Shown here piece after piece: positions 1 to 8,703 of a DNA stretch of 64,000 nt; the first letter of the stretch is position 1; the number at the start of each line of letters is the position of its first letter. The notes beneath the pieces were generated by a model, which did not search any database, was not told the origin of the DNA, and saw only the letters and a program-made list of their open reading frames with translations. The position numbers and the translations under genes are program-made. Source of the stretch: Acidobacteriota bacterium (GTDB taxonomy: Bacteria > Acidobacteriota > Vicinamibacteria > Vicinamibacterales > CAVVIG01); assembly GCA_016195265.1 (NCBI GenBank), contig JACPZW010000076.1:24442-88441 (forward strand), read 5' to 3'.

Positions 1-502
1 TTCCGCAAGAACGCAAACGCGCACATGTCGGGTTCGCAGGCGCGCCGTGAGTTCCACGCCGTTTTTGAAACCGTTCGCCAGGCGAGGGCTGTCGGCGAAG
101 TGCTGTACTGCGACACCAATTTCGTCCGCCAGGCCGCCGCCATCATCGCCGGTGCCGCTGCGCCGCGCCGCTGCGACGCTCAGATGATCGGCCGTGCTAC
201 GGCCGCCAGTGTCGTGACCGTGGACGTGACTGCTGACGGACGTCCACGCTTCAGGACCATCGAGCGTCGATCCTTCCCGAAACCGTAGCTCGCGCGCAGC
301 CGCCGGCCGCCGTCACGTTTCACCACCGATACGTACGCACCCTCCATACCGATACACTTCGACTCGCCGATAAGTAGAGGGTAGAAGGTCAGACCGGCAC
401 TTAGGCCTACAAACCATTGCAATATAGCTGTTTATAGCGTCTGACCTCGCATAGGATTCGCAGTTCTGACTGTATCTGAATTGATTTCACTACGTATCGT
501 TA
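1..502. other. Left-edge stretch without a supportable gene
   Basis: Open frames on both strands are short and none looks like a protein I recognise. From about 300 leftward on the minus strand one frame has mildly GC-rich third positions and stays open to the edge, but it has no start codon after the preceding in-frame stop. It could be a decayed or interrupted gene end. From about 420 to 502 the DNA becomes AT-rich, unlike the rest of the window, and leads into the promoter of the polysaccharide locus. Confidence 0.4.
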
Positions 503-531
503 TTGACACGATAGGTTGTTGAAGTCATATT
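503..531 (+). promoter_or_regulatory. Sigma-70-like promoter of the polysaccharide operon
   Basis: A perfect -35 box TTGACA (503-508) is followed by a 17-bp spacer and a -10-like box CATATT (526-531, four of six matches to TATAAT). It lies in an AT-rich island about 150 bp upstream of the first gene, which leaves a long 5' leader. The expected transcription start is near 538. A sigma-54 -24/-12 reading was considered because of the downstream regulator type, but the GG and GC elements and their spacing do not fit. Confidence 0.6.
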
Positions 532-538
532 AAGTCGT
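522..538 (+). promoter_or_regulatory. Candidate operator, direct repeat AAGTCAT-N3-AAGTCGT
   Basis: Two AAGTC half-sites spaced 10 bp apart, one helical turn, overlap the -10 box. A similar 17-mer (13 of 17 identical, same 10-bp period) occurs at 54168-54184, upstream of the minus-strand operon that encodes the Wzc-type protein. The resemblance suggests one regulator acting at both polysaccharide operons. That is inference from two sites only. Confidence 0.35.
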
Positions 539-564
539 TCATTGTCTATATAAGCAGTGGCCGT

Positions 565-589
565 GCGGGCGACGCTTTTCGCCGCCCGC
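565..589 (+). other. 5' leader hairpin
   Basis: A 10-bp inverted repeat with one mismatch and a CTTTT loop lies just downstream of the predicted transcription start. No U-tract follows, so it is not a typical intrinsic terminator. It may affect stability or read-through of the leader. Further down the leader (about 630-664) is a low-complexity CCACCAGCCACCAG stretch that recurs in the B2 gene near 37960. Confidence 0.4.
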
Positions 590-682
590 TGTAAGTCACG
601 GGGCGGAGCTGTACCAGTCGCGTCCAGGCCCCAGCCACACCAAGCCCAAGCCACCAGCCACCAGTAAACGAAGAGAGTCACC

Positions 683-1690
683 ATGCCAGACCCCGTTCTC
701 CTGGCCGGCCCGCGCCCCAAGCGCCTCGCCTGGTCCAGCCCGCTCGCCATCGAACTCGTTGGAGGATCCGCCTCCATCGCGCGCGTGCAGGAGCTCCTCC
801 GCCGCGCTGCGGCCCTCGACAGCGGCGTGCTGTTGCTCGCGCGCCGCGGCTCCGACGCCGCCGGACTCGCGCGCGACCTTCACGCGCGGAGCCCGCGGGC
901 GTCCGCGCCGTTTGTCGGCGTCGCCTGCGGTGCCACCGGCATCGAGCAGGCGCTCTTCGGCAACCCGGCCGGCTATGCGCCGCCCGACCTGGAGATGATC
1001 TCGACCGACAGCCGCATCGCGGCCGCGCGCGGCGGCACGCTGTTCCTCGAAGACGTGACCGAGCTGCCGGCCGCTGTGCAAGCCCGGCTCGCGCGCGTTG
1101 CGCGCGACGGCGAGGCCCGCCTCGACGGCGACGTGACGCCGCTCGCGATCCGGGTCGTCGTCAGCGCCGCGCCCGGCATCGACGCCGACGTCTGCGAGCA
1201 CCGGTTCCGCGCCGACCTGTACCGGCGCGTGTCGGTGTCGCGCATCGAGCTGCCGCCGCTCAGCGAGCGGCCCGAAGACATCCCGGCGCTGGCCGAGCGC
1301 TTGCTAGAAGAGTTCTGCGTGGACCGCACTCTGCCACCGCGGACGTTCACGCAGGCCGCCCTCGCGCTGCTCGGCGCCATGACGTGGCCCGGGAATCTGG
1401 CCGAATTGCGCGAGGCGGTCGAACGCGCCGCCGCGTCGACGGATGAAGAGGCGATACAGATCGAGCACTTATTGCCCACCCTGCAGCTCAACCGGGCGCC
1501 GGCGTCATTCGAGCCGGCCGGCACGCTCCGCGAGGCGCGCCTGCGGTTCGAGCACGATTACATCGCGGCCGTCCTTCAGCACCATGGCTGGCGCATGACG
1601 GAAGCCGCCCATACGCTGGGGATTCAGCGTCCCAACCTGTACCGGAAAGCCCGTCAGTTGGGGATTCCGCTCGCGCGGAACTCCGAGTAG
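683..1690 (+). CDS. Degenerate sigma-54-activator-like regulator with Fis-type HTH
   Basis: This 335-residue protein has the AAA+ layout of sigma-54 enhancer-binding proteins without a sensor domain. A central ATPase-like domain spans about residues 25-250, and a Fis-type helix-turn-helix at about 295-330 ends in an RPNLYRKARQLGI recognition helix. The Walker B-like stretch GGTLFLEDV is kept. The Walker A position reads LARRGSDAAGLA with no GxxGxGK, and the sigma-54-contacting GAFTGA loop is replaced by FGNPAGYAPPD. It is therefore unlikely to hydrolyse ATP or activate sigma-54, and probably acts as a DNA-binding regulator. It is the first gene of the locus, just ahead of the export protein, so regulation of polysaccharide synthesis is the natural inference. 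A GAGAG stretch precedes the ATG. Confidence 0.75.
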   Translation: MPDPVLLAGPRPKRLAWSSPLAIELVGGSASIARVQELLRRAAALDSGVLLLARRGSDAAGLARDLHARSPRASAPFVGVACGATGIEQALFGNPAGYAPPDLEMISTDSRIAAARGGTLFLEDVTELPAAVQARLARVARDGEARLDGDVTPLAIRVVVSAAPGIDADVCEHRFRADLYRRVSVSRIELPPLSERPEDIPALAERLLEEFCVDRTLPPRTFTQAALALLGAMTWPGNLAELREAVERAAASTDEEAIQIEHLLPTLQLNRAPASFEPAGTLREARLRFEHDYIAAVLQHHGWRMTEAAHTLGIQRPNLYRKARQLGIPLARNSE

Positions 1691-1712
1691 CATTGCCGAA
1701 GGAACGACAGGT

Positions 1713-2615
1713 ATGCCGCTGATGGCCTCGCTCGCTTTCGTCCTTGCGCTGGGATCGCCGGCGCGGACGCCGCTGGTTCAGCCGCCCGCCCCCGTCCAGC
1801 CCCCGCAGACGCAAGCGCCGCCGGCGGATTCCAACACGCCGAAAGTGGATCAATCGAAGCTCGACCAGACCGCGCGATATCTGCTCGGCCCCAACGATCA
1901 AGTCAAGATCACGGTCTTCGACGAGACCGATCTGTCCAACGTCTACCGCGTGGATTCAGACGGGTTCATCACCTTCCCGCTGATCAACAAAGTCGCGGCG
2001 GCGGGCATCACGCCCGCCGAACTCCAGGAACGCATCAAAACGATGCTGTCGGCCGGCTACATCCGCAACCCGCAGGTGCGCGTCGAAGTCGAAGGCTACA
2101 AGAGCCAGAGCGTGATCGTGAGCGGCGAAGTGCGTTCGCCCGGCAAGGTGCCGATGACCGGCACGATGACGCTGGTCGAGGCGCTGGCCGCCGCCGGATC
2201 GCCGACTTCGTCCGCGAGCAACGAGATTTCCGTTTCGCGCCAGAAGCGGAACGCCGACGGCACGCCCGTGAACGGCAACGTCGTGGACATCATCCGCGTG
2301 AACCTGAAGGACCTCCAGCTGGGCACGGCCGGCCGTGACATCGTGCTGCAGGACGGCGACCTCATCAACGTGCCGAAGGCGCAGACGATCATCGTGACGG
2401 GCCAGGTGCGCAACTCCGGGTCGATCATCTGGGAGCCGGGCATGACGGTGCAGCAGGCGATCGCGCTCGCCGGCGGTCTCACCGATCGCGGATCGGATCG
2501 GCGGATCAAGGCCGACCGCATCCTGCCGAACGGCAAGGTGACGGAAGTCAGCCTGAATCTCGAAGACAAGGTCCAGCCGAACGACATCATCAAGGTCCCC
2601 CAGAAAATCTTCTGA
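1713..2615 (+). CDS. Polysaccharide export protein, Wza/SLBB family
   Basis: This 300-residue periplasmic/outer-membrane protein has an N-terminal hydrophobic signal (about residues 1-18), a proline-rich linker, a poly-export domain (about 54-135, starting YLLGPNDQVKITVFDE) and two SLBB-type segments (about 130-220 and 225-300). Family members form the outer-membrane channel through which capsule or exopolysaccharide leaves the cell and work with a Wzc-type co-polymerase; one is encoded on the minus strand near 52 kb. No lipobox cysteine is visible, so it may be a shorter non-lipidated Wza. An AAGGAA ribosome site precedes the ATG. The stop overlaps the start of the next gene by one base. Confidence 0.9.
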   Translation: MPLMASLAFVLALGSPARTPLVQPPAPVQPPQTQAPPADSNTPKVDQSKLDQTARYLLGPNDQVKITVFDETDLSNVYRVDSDGFITFPLINKVAAAGITPAELQERIKTMLSAGYIRNPQVRVEVEGYKSQSVIVSGEVRSPGKVPMTGTMTLVEALAAAGSPTSSASNEISVSRQKRNADGTPVNGNVVDIIRVNLKDLQLGTAGRDIVLQDGDLINVPKAQTIIVTGQVRNSGSIIWEPGMTVQQAIALAGGLTDRGSDRRIKADRILPNGKVTEVSLNLEDKVQPNDIIKVPQKIF

Positions 2616-4606
2616 TGTGCGGTATCGCGGGCGTCGTCACGCTCGACCGGCCCCTCGCCGATCGAACGGGGATGGCACGTCTTTTCTCCAACGCGCTCGC
2701 GCATCGCGGGCCGGATGGTGAAGGCGTGTGGTCGCTGGCGTCCGCGTTCAGGGCCGCCGGGGCCGCCGGGGCCGCTGGAGCCGCTGGAGCCGCTGGAGCC
2801 GCTGGAGCCGACGTCCTGCTGGTGCATCGGCGGCTGGCGATCATCGATCCGGGACCGGACGGCGCGCAGCCGATGGCCACGCCGGACGGCCGGCATCACC
2901 TCGTGTTCAACGGCGAGATCTACAACTATCGCGAGCTGCGGAGAGAGTACGAATCGCGCGGCGAGCGGTTCTTCACGCAGAGCGACACCGAAGTCCTGCT
3001 GCGGCTGATCGCGCGCGAGGGTGCGGCGGCGCTCGCGAAGGTACGCGGCATGTTCGCCCTCGCGTGCTGGGACGAGGCCGATCAGTCGCTGCTGCTGGCG
3101 CGCGATCGGTTCGGGATCAAGCCGCTTTACGTTGCTGACGGGGCGTACGGCGCGGACGGATCGCCGCCGATGCTCGGGCGCGGCATTGCGTTCGCGTCGG
3201 AGCTCGCGGCGCTGCAGGCGGCGCGCATCGTCGATCGCCGTCCCTCGCCGGCCGGCGTCCTCGGTTTTCTTGCCTGGGGCAGCGTCATTCCGCCGCTCAC
3301 GTGGCAGCGCGGCGTGGACATGCTCGCGCCCGGCACGTGGCGCCGCTGGCGCCGCGGCCAGGTCGATCGCGGCACGTTCGCGGACGCGCGCGATGCGTAT
3401 CGTTCGTCGTCTGACACGCCGGCCGCTGCGGCGCGTGCGGAACGCGACTATCGCGCCGCCGTGGGCGAGGCCGTGCGCGACAGCGTGCGCGCGCATCTGG
3501 TCGCCGACGTGCCGGTCGGCGTGTTTCTGTCGGGCGGCATCGATTCGGGGGCCCTCGTCTCGGCCGCCGCGTCGATCGGCGCGTCGAATCTTCAGACGTT
3601 CACCGTGGGCTTCGACGATGCCTCGTCTGAAGCGACCGCGGCGCGGCTGGTCGCGACCGAGTTCGGCACGCGCCATCATGAGTTGCGCGTGGACGCGTCG
3701 CACGTGGCGGCCGATCTGCCGAAGATCCTGGCGCACCTCGATCAGCCGACCATCGACGCCGTCAACTCGTACTACGTCGCGCGCGCCGTGGCCGCCACCG
3801 GCATCAAGGCCGTCCTCTCGGGGACCGGCGGCGACGAGATGTTCGGCGGCTATCCGTCGTTCGCGCGCATCCCGCGCGCGATGTCGGCGAGGCGCGCGTG
3901 CGGTCCGCTCTGGCCGCTCGTCGCGCCGATCGCCGGCGCGTTCATGCCGCCGCGGCTGCGGGCGCGGTGGCGGTTCTTCGCGTCCACCGGCGGATCGTTC
4001 GTCGATTCCTATCGCGTGCAGCGCGGCTTCCTGCTTCCCGGCGAACTCGACGAGCTGGCCGGCCCGGCGCTGCGGGACGCGGGCGTGTGGCGCGACGCGC
4101 GCGGCGCGCTCGACGCCGCCGAGCACGCGCTGCTCGATCCGTCCGGCGCCGAGGCGCCGTGCGCGTCGATCGCGCGCCTCGAGTCGCGGCTGTACCTCGA
4201 GTCGCAGCTGCTCCGCGACATCGACGTCATGGCGATTGCGCACGGCCTCGAAGTGCGCGTCCCGTTCGTCGATCATGAACTGCTCGACGTCGTCTGGCCC
4301 GGGCTGGGCCGCCGTCCTTGGCTGCTGCGGCACAAGCGGCTCTTGTACGAAACGCTCGACCGGCCGCTGCCCGACGCGATCGTCCGGCGGCCGAAGCAGG
4401 GCTTCACGCTGCCGTTCAGCCGCTGGATTGGGAACGAGCTCGCCCCCGTCGTGCGCGACGGCCTGGCGCGGCTCGCCGACGGCCGCTGGGTCACGCCGGA
4501 CGCGCCGGCCCGCGTGTGGAGCGCGTGGTCGTCCGGCCGCGTGCACTGGAGCCGGCCGTGGGGTCTCGCCGTGCTCGGCCATTTTCTCGAGGGCGCGCGG
4601 GCATGA
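2615..4606 (+). CDS. asnB: Glutamine-hydrolysing asparagine synthase (AsnB-type)
   Basis: This 663-residue enzyme has an N-terminal Ntn glutaminase starting MCGIAGVV, so the catalytic Cys2 is intact, and a C-terminal synthetase with the PP-loop LSGGIDSG near residue 303. The family transfers glutamine-derived ammonia to an activated carboxylate, usually aspartate. AsnB-like genes in polysaccharide clusters are thought to amidate uronic acids or other acidic groups, which is likely here. The glutaminase domain carries an (Ala-Ala-Gly)6 insertion at about residues 47-64, in the loop before the conserved HRRLAIID, made by a 9-bp tandem repeat. The ATG overlaps the export gene's stop, and the stop overlaps the Wzm start, indicating translational coupling. 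Confidence 0.9.
   Translation: MCGIAGVVTLDRPLADRTGMARLFSNALAHRGPDGEGVWSLASAFRAAGAAGAAGAAGAAGAAGADVLLVHRRLAIIDPGPDGAQPMATPDGRHHLVFNGEIYNYRELRREYESRGERFFTQSDTEVLLRLIAREGAAALAKVRGMFALACWDEADQSLLLARDRFGIKPLYVADGAYGADGSPPMLGRGIAFASELAALQAARIVDRRPSPAGVLGFLAWGSVIPPLTWQRGVDMLAPGTWRRWRRGQVDRGTFADARDAYRSSSDTPAAAARAERDYRAAVGEAVRDSVRAHLVADVPVGVFLSGGIDSGALVSAAASIGASNLQTFTVGFDDASSEATAARLVATEFGTRHHELRVDASHVAADLPKILAHLDQPTIDAVNSYYVARAVAATGIKAVLSGTGGDEMFGGYPSFARIPRAMSARRACGPLWPLVAPIAGAFMPPRLRARWRFFASTGGSFVDSYRVQRGFLLPGELDELAGPALRDAGVWRDARGALDAAEHALLDPSGAEAPCASIARLESRLYLESQLLRDIDVMAIAHGLEVRVPFVDHELLDVVWPGLGRRPWLLRHKRLLYETLDRPLPDAIVRRPKQGFTLPFSRWIGNELAPVVRDGLARLADGRWVTPDAPARVWSAWSSGRVHWSRPWGLAVLGHFLEGARA
2753..2806 (+). 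repeat. 9-bp tandem repeat (6 copies) inside asnB
   Basis: There are two copies of GCCGCCGGG followed by four of GCCGCTGGA, encoding Ala-Ala-Gly six times. The reading frame is maintained. Copy-number change would alter the loop by three residues per unit without frameshift. Confidence 0.9.
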
Positions 4607-5451
4607 GCGCCGACGCGCGGGCCGCGGCCGCCGACCTCGTCGTCGACATCGAGGCGCAGGGCGACGGGCTCCGCCGCCTCAACCTGCGCGAGGTGTGGGT
4701 GTACCGCGAGCTGCTGTACTTCCTCGCGTGGCGCGACGTAAAGGTGCGCTACAAGCAGACCGTGCTCGGCGCCGCCTGGGCGATCCTGCAGCCGGTGATG
4801 ACGATGGGCATCTTCGCGCTCTTCCTCGGGAAGCTCGCGCGCGTGCCGTCCGACGGATTGCCGTACCCGCTGTTCTCGTTCGCGGGCCTCGTGCCGTGGA
4901 CGTATTTCGCGACGGCCGTCACCGGCGGCTCGCTGTCGATCGTCGGCAGCCAGCAATTGATCTCGAAGGTCTACTTCCCGCGGCTGCTGATTCCGCTCGC
5001 GGCGGCCGTGACGCCGCTCGTGGACTTCGCGATCTCGATGGGCACGCTGATGGTGCTGCTGTGGTGGTACCACGTCGTGCCGGGCGCGGCGATCGTGTGG
5101 GTGCCGCTGCTCGTCCTGCTCGCGCTTGCGACGGCGTTCGCGGTGTCGCTGTGGCTCTCGACGCTGACGGTCACGTACCGCGACGTCCGCCACATCGTGC
5201 CGTTCTTCATGCAGTTCTGGATGTTCGCGACGCCCGTCGCGTATCCCGCTTCGCTCGTGCCGGCGCAGTGGCGCGTCCTCTACGGCCTGAACCCCATGGC
5301 CGGCGTCGTCGAAGGCTTCCGCTGGGCGCTCGTCGGCGGTCCGGCGCCGGGGCCGATCATCTTGGCGTCCACTGCGGTCGTGGCCGTGCTGCTCGTGACC
5401 GGCCTCGTATTCTTCCGCCGCGCCGAGGGCACGTTCGCCGATCTGATCTGA
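4603..5451 (+). CDS. wzm: ABC-2 polysaccharide exporter, permease (Wzm-like)
   Basis: This 282-residue inner-membrane protein has about six hydrophobic helices. Near its N-terminus is the segment YRELLYFLAWRDVKVRYKQT, typical of Wzm/TagG/KpsM-type ABC-2 permeases. It pairs with the ATPase encoded immediately downstream. Such pairs export undecaprenol-linked O-antigen or teichoic-type chains made wholly in the cytoplasm. The ATG overlaps the asnB stop, and three bases separate its stop from the GTG of the ATPase. The presence of a polymerase-like protein in the same locus is unusual for a pure ABC-dependent pathway. Confidence 0.92.
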   Translation: MSADARAAAADLVVDIEAQGDGLRRLNLREVWVYRELLYFLAWRDVKVRYKQTVLGAAWAILQPVMTMGIFALFLGKLARVPSDGLPYPLFSFAGLVPWTYFATAVTGGSLSIVGSQQLISKVYFPRLLIPLAAAVTPLVDFAISMGTLMVLLWWYHVVPGAAIVWVPLLVLLALATAFAVSLWLSTLTVTYRDVRHIVPFFMQFWMFATPVAYPASLVPAQWRVLYGLNPMAGVVEGFRWALVGGPAPGPIILASTAVVAVLLVTGLVFFRRAEGTFADLI

Positions 5452-5453
5452 TC

Positions 5454-6719
5454 GTGTCCGACATCGCCATCCGCGTCGAACATCTCGCCAAGCGGTACAG
5501 CATCGGCGAAGCCGTCGTGCCGTACAACACGCTGCGCGACACGGTCGCGGGATTCGTGCGCTCCACGTTCAGGCGCACGCCGTCCGAGCAGCGCGCGCAC
5601 GTCTGGGCGCTCGACGACGTCTCATGCGACATCAAGCGCGGCGAGGTCGTCGGGCTGATTGGCGGCAACGGCGCGGGCAAGTCGACTCTGCTTAAGATCC
5701 TGTCGCGTATCACGTCGCCGACGCGGGGCCGTGCGCGGATCATGGGCCGTGTTGGATCGCTCCTCGAAGTGGGCACGGGATTCCATCCGGAGCTGACGGG
5801 CCGCGAGAACATCTTCCTCAACGGCGCCATCCTCGGCATGGCGCGCCGCGAGATCGCGCGCAAGTTCGACGACATCGTCGCGTTCGCGGAAGTCGACCGG
5901 TTCATCGACACGGCGGTGAAGTACTACTCGAGCGGGATGTACGTCCGGCTCGCGTTCGCCGTGGCCGCGCACCTCGAGCCTGAGATTCTGATCGTGGATG
6001 AAGTGCTGTCGGTCGGCGACGCGCGGTTCCAGCAGAAGTGCCTCGGCAAGATGGACGACGTCGCGAAGAGCGGGCGCACCGTGCTGTTCGTCACGCACAA
6101 CATGGCGGCGGTGCAGCGGCTCGCGACGTCCGCGATCCTGCTCGAGCGCGGCCGGCTCGTCGGATCCGGCGCCGTGCGCCCGATGGTGGCGCGTTACCTC
6201 GGCGGGCATTCGCACGCCGGCTACGAGGCGGCGCGCCGCACCGGAAAGCCGCAGGTGCTCGAGAGCTATCTGATCGATCAATCGGGCCAGCCGGCCGCCC
6301 GTCCGCTCAACACGGACGCGTTCGGCTTCCACATCCGGTTCGTCCTGCCCGAGGCGCGCTCCGGCGTCCGCGTGGGCATGGGCGTGCTGGCCGCCGACGG
6401 CACCGTCGTCTTCACGAGCGGCACCGATGACGTGTCGCTCGACGTGCCGGCCGAGGCGGGCGAGTTCGACGCGCGGGTGATGGTGCCGGGCGATACGCTG
6501 CTCGCCGGCGACTATCACCTCGCGCTGTGCGTGTGGGACTCGAGCTCCGGTGACATCTTCGATCTGCAGGAGCCGGCGCTGTCGTTCTCGCTCGAGTATG
6601 GGCCGTCGATTGTCTACAACCGCGGCGACGACCGCAAGGGCTTCGTCAACATCCCGTGCGCCTGGACGATGACGCCAGCGGCGCCGGCGCCGTCGGCGTC
6701 GCTGATCGGCCAACCATGA
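5454..6719 (+). CDS. wzt: ABC exporter ATPase with C-terminal glycan-binding domain (Wzt-like)
   Basis: This 421-residue protein has an ABC ATPase domain (about residues 1-250; Walker A GGNGAGKST near 70, signature YSSGMYVRLAFA, Walker B LIVDEVLSVGD). A C-terminal extension of about 170 residues resembles the Wzt carbohydrate-binding domain, which in known systems recognises the finished O-antigen terminus. The extension implies a cap-dependent export mechanism. The cap could be added by the methyltransferases nearby. I chose GTG 5454 because it follows the permease stop directly and the protein then starts at the family's normal position, SDIAIRVEHLAKRY. Confidence 0.92.
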   Translation: MSDIAIRVEHLAKRYSIGEAVVPYNTLRDTVAGFVRSTFRRTPSEQRAHVWALDDVSCDIKRGEVVGLIGGNGAGKSTLLKILSRITSPTRGRARIMGRVGSLLEVGTGFHPELTGRENIFLNGAILGMARREIARKFDDIVAFAEVDRFIDTAVKYYSSGMYVRLAFAVAAHLEPEILIVDEVLSVGDARFQQKCLGKMDDVAKSGRTVLFVTHNMAAVQRLATSAILLERGRLVGSGAVRPMVARYLGGHSHAGYEAARRTGKPQVLESYLIDQSGQPAARPLNTDAFGFHIRFVLPEARSGVRVGMGVLAADGTVVFTSGTDDVSLDVPAEAGEFDARVMVPGDTLLAGDYHLALCVWDSSSGDIFDLQEPALSFSLEYGPSIVYNRGDDRKGFVNIPCAWTMTPAAPAPSASLIGQP

Positions 6720-7444
6720 AGAGACCCATCCGTCGCGTCGCGCGCGCCGTGCGCGATCTCGCGATCGGCACGCCGGACGCGCCGATCATGACGCAGATCA
6801 TCAAGCGCGACGCGCGCGCGCCGACGTTCTTCTGCGCGCTCGACTACATCAACTACGAGAAGGTGCCCGGCGACGTCCTCGAGTTCGGCGTCTTCACGGG
6901 TCTCAGCCTCGCGCTGTTCGCGCAGGGCCACGCGTTCGATCCCAAAGGCATGGCGCGGCGGTTCGCCGGGTTCGATTCGTTCGAGGGGCTGCCGCCGTCG
7001 GCCGAAGCGCACGCGCGCTGGGAGCCCGCCGACTGCGCGATCAATCACGGCTGGCATCCGCTGCTGCCGGTCGGAGGACGCGTCACGCCGCAGGTGACGC
7101 GCGATCTGTTCACGGCGTGCGGGCTCGAGCCGCCGGCGCTGCACATCGGTCCGTTCTCGGAGACGATCAACCGCGTCGTGCCGGCCACGTACCGCGAGAT
7201 CGCGCTCGTGCACGTCGATTGCGATCTGTACGAATCCACGCGCGACGCGCTCGCGCTCGCCTCGCCCGCGTTTCAGGACGGCGTCATGCTGATGTTCGAC
7301 GACTGGTTCCACTACCGCGGCCATCCGAACAAGGGCCAGGCGCGCGCGCTGTCGGAGTTCCTCGCCGCGCATCCGGAGTGGACGGCCGTGCCGTATCGCA
7401 GCTACTCCACGTTCTGCCAGGCCTTCATTCTCTCGAGACGATGA
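6716..7444 (+). CDS. TylF/MycF-like sugar O-methyltransferase family protein
   Basis: This 242-residue class I SAM-dependent methyltransferase has the SAM-binding motif VLEFGVFTGLSLALF (about residues 54-68), GFDSFEGLP, an acidic HVDCDLYEST segment and MLMFDDWFHYRG. These match the TylF/macrocin O-methyltransferase family, which methylates sugar hydroxyls and uses Asp-bound metal. It probably methylates a sugar of the exported glycan. Placement directly after the Wzt-like ATPase recalls systems where a terminal methyl cap signals chain length; that link is inference. The start overlaps the previous stop, and the stop overlaps the next start (ATGA). Confidence 0.8.
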   Translation: MKRPIRRVARAVRDLAIGTPDAPIMTQIIKRDARAPTFFCALDYINYEKVPGDVLEFGVFTGLSLALFAQGHAFDPKGMARRFAGFDSFEGLPPSAEAHARWEPADCAINHGWHPLLPVGGRVTPQVTRDLFTACGLEPPALHIGPFSETINRVVPATYREIALVHVDCDLYESTRDALALASPAFQDGVMLMFDDWFHYRGHPNKGQARALSEFLAAHPEWTAVPYRSYSTFCQAFILSRR

Positions 7445-8703
7445 ACATCGCGCACATCGGTCCGCCGCTGGCCCGCCGTGGTGGGCCGGCTGGATATCTG
7501 CTGCAGTTGTCGGCCGCCGCCGCGCGCCACGCGGGCGACTCGCCGCACATGCTCACGTTTCCGCGCCAGAGCGTGCCCGCGCGCGCACGTCCGCCGGGGA
7601 TCCCCGCGCGCGTGAAATCGGCGTTGCGTCCGATCAAGCGCGCGCTCGTCGGTCCGCCCGCGTTCTACCGGCCGAGTGAGGCGGATCTCCGGCGTCCGGG
7701 CGGCGCGATCGACGCGCTCCTCACCGCGTCGATGCAGAGCGTGTGCGCCGAAGCGGCCGGGAGCATCGACGCTGCGCTCGCCGGCGGCGCCGACGTGCTC
7801 TTCGCGCACGATCCCGCGGTCGCTGAGCGCCTGCTCGAGCTGCGGCGGCCGGGCCAGCAGGTCTGGTCGATGATGCACGCGCCGATGCCCGTCGGGCTGG
7901 ACCTCGCCTGGGCGTGGGGCATTCCCGAGTGGGACTGGAAGGACATCGCCGCGCTGCCCGACACCAACCGCTGGATGCGCTGGGAGCTCGGCGTGTATTC
8001 GGCGATCGATCGGTTGATCACGCCGTGTCCGGAAGCCGCGGCGGAGATCGCGCGCGCCGATCCGCGATTTGCCGAGCTGACGTTTGACTTCGTGCTGACC
8101 GGCGCCGCCGGTCCGACGCGCGCGTTCCTGCGCGGGACGCCGTCGGAGCTCCGCCGCCGCTGGCGCCTGCCGGCCGGCGCGCCTGTCGGTCTCTTCATCG
8201 GCGCGCCGCTGCCGTACCGCGGGCTCGATGCGCTGCTCGAGGCGGTGACGACCCTGCCGCAGTCGGTGCCGGGCGTCATCGCCGTCGCCGGCCCGCCGCG
8301 CGAGCGCGTGCGCGCGCACGCCCGCGTCCGCGCGCTCGGGCCCGTGCGCGATGTCGCCGATCTCCTGCACGCCGTCGACTTCGTCGTCAACGTGAACCGG
8401 TTCAACCTGTTCGATCTGTCGACGATCGAAGCGGCGGAAGCCGGCCGGCCCATGCTGCTGCACGCCACGGGCGGCAATCTGCGATTCCAGCAGCTCGGTC
8501 TCGGCTGCGTGATGCTCGCCGACCTCGCGCCGGCGACCATCGCATCCGGCCTGCGCGATCTGTTCACGATGACCCAGACCCGGCGCGCCGAACTAGGCGC
8601 CGCATCGCGCCGCTGCTACGAGCAGCATCTGACGCCCGAGCACCTCTGGCGCGGGCACACGGCGCTCTACGATCGCGCGGCCGCCGCGCTGTTGCATTCA
8701 TGA
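7441..8703 (+). CDS. Glycosyltransferase, GT4-like
   Basis: This 420-residue protein has a GT-B fold pattern. The N-terminus MNIAHIGPPLARRGGPAGYL is a typical acceptor-side Rossmann start with a glycine-rich loop. The C-terminal half contains VGLFIGAPLPYRGLDALLEA and an acidic FDLSTIEAAEAGRPML region at the usual EX7E position. It probably transfers a sugar to the lipid-linked glycan at the cytoplasmic membrane. The sequence is divergent, so sugar and linkage cannot be predicted. It is coupled by overlapping start and stop codons on both sides. Confidence 0.75.
   Translation: MNIAHIGPPLARRGGPAGYLLQLSAAAARHAGDSPHMLTFPRQSVPARARPPGIPARVKSALRPIKRALVGPPAFYRPSEADLRRPGGAIDALLTASMQSVCAEAAGSIDAALAGGADVLFAHDPAVAERLLELRRPGQQVWSMMHAPMPVGLDLAWAWGIPEWDWKDIAALPDTNRWMRWELGVYSAIDRLITPCPEAAAEIARADPRFAELTFDFVLTGAAGPTRAFLRGTPSELRRRWRLPAGAPVGLFIGAPLPYRGLDALLEAVTTLPQSVPGVIAVAGPPRERVRAHARVRALGPVRDVADLLHAVDFVVNVNRFNLFDLSTIEAAEAGRPMLLHATGGNLRFQQLGLGCVMLADLAPATIASGLRDLFTMTQTRRAELGAASRRCYEQHLTPEHLWRGHTALYDRAAAALLHS

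Noticed and set aside
25..422. Short frames on both strands at the left edge (80-87 codons)
   Set aside because: No recognisable family, no ribosome sites, mutually overlapping, and weak codon bias.
503..525. Sigma-54 -24/-12 promoter at the TTGACACG site
   Set aside because: The spacing and the GG/GC dinucleotides do not fit, while a consensus -35 with 17-bp spacer fits sigma-70. The regulator downstream also lacks GAFTGA.
2096..4582. An 828-codon minus-strand open frame opposite asnB
   Set aside because: It lies antisense to clearly recognisable export and asnB genes. Long antisense frames are expected at this GC content, and its translation is low-complexity Arg/Ala-rich without any domain.
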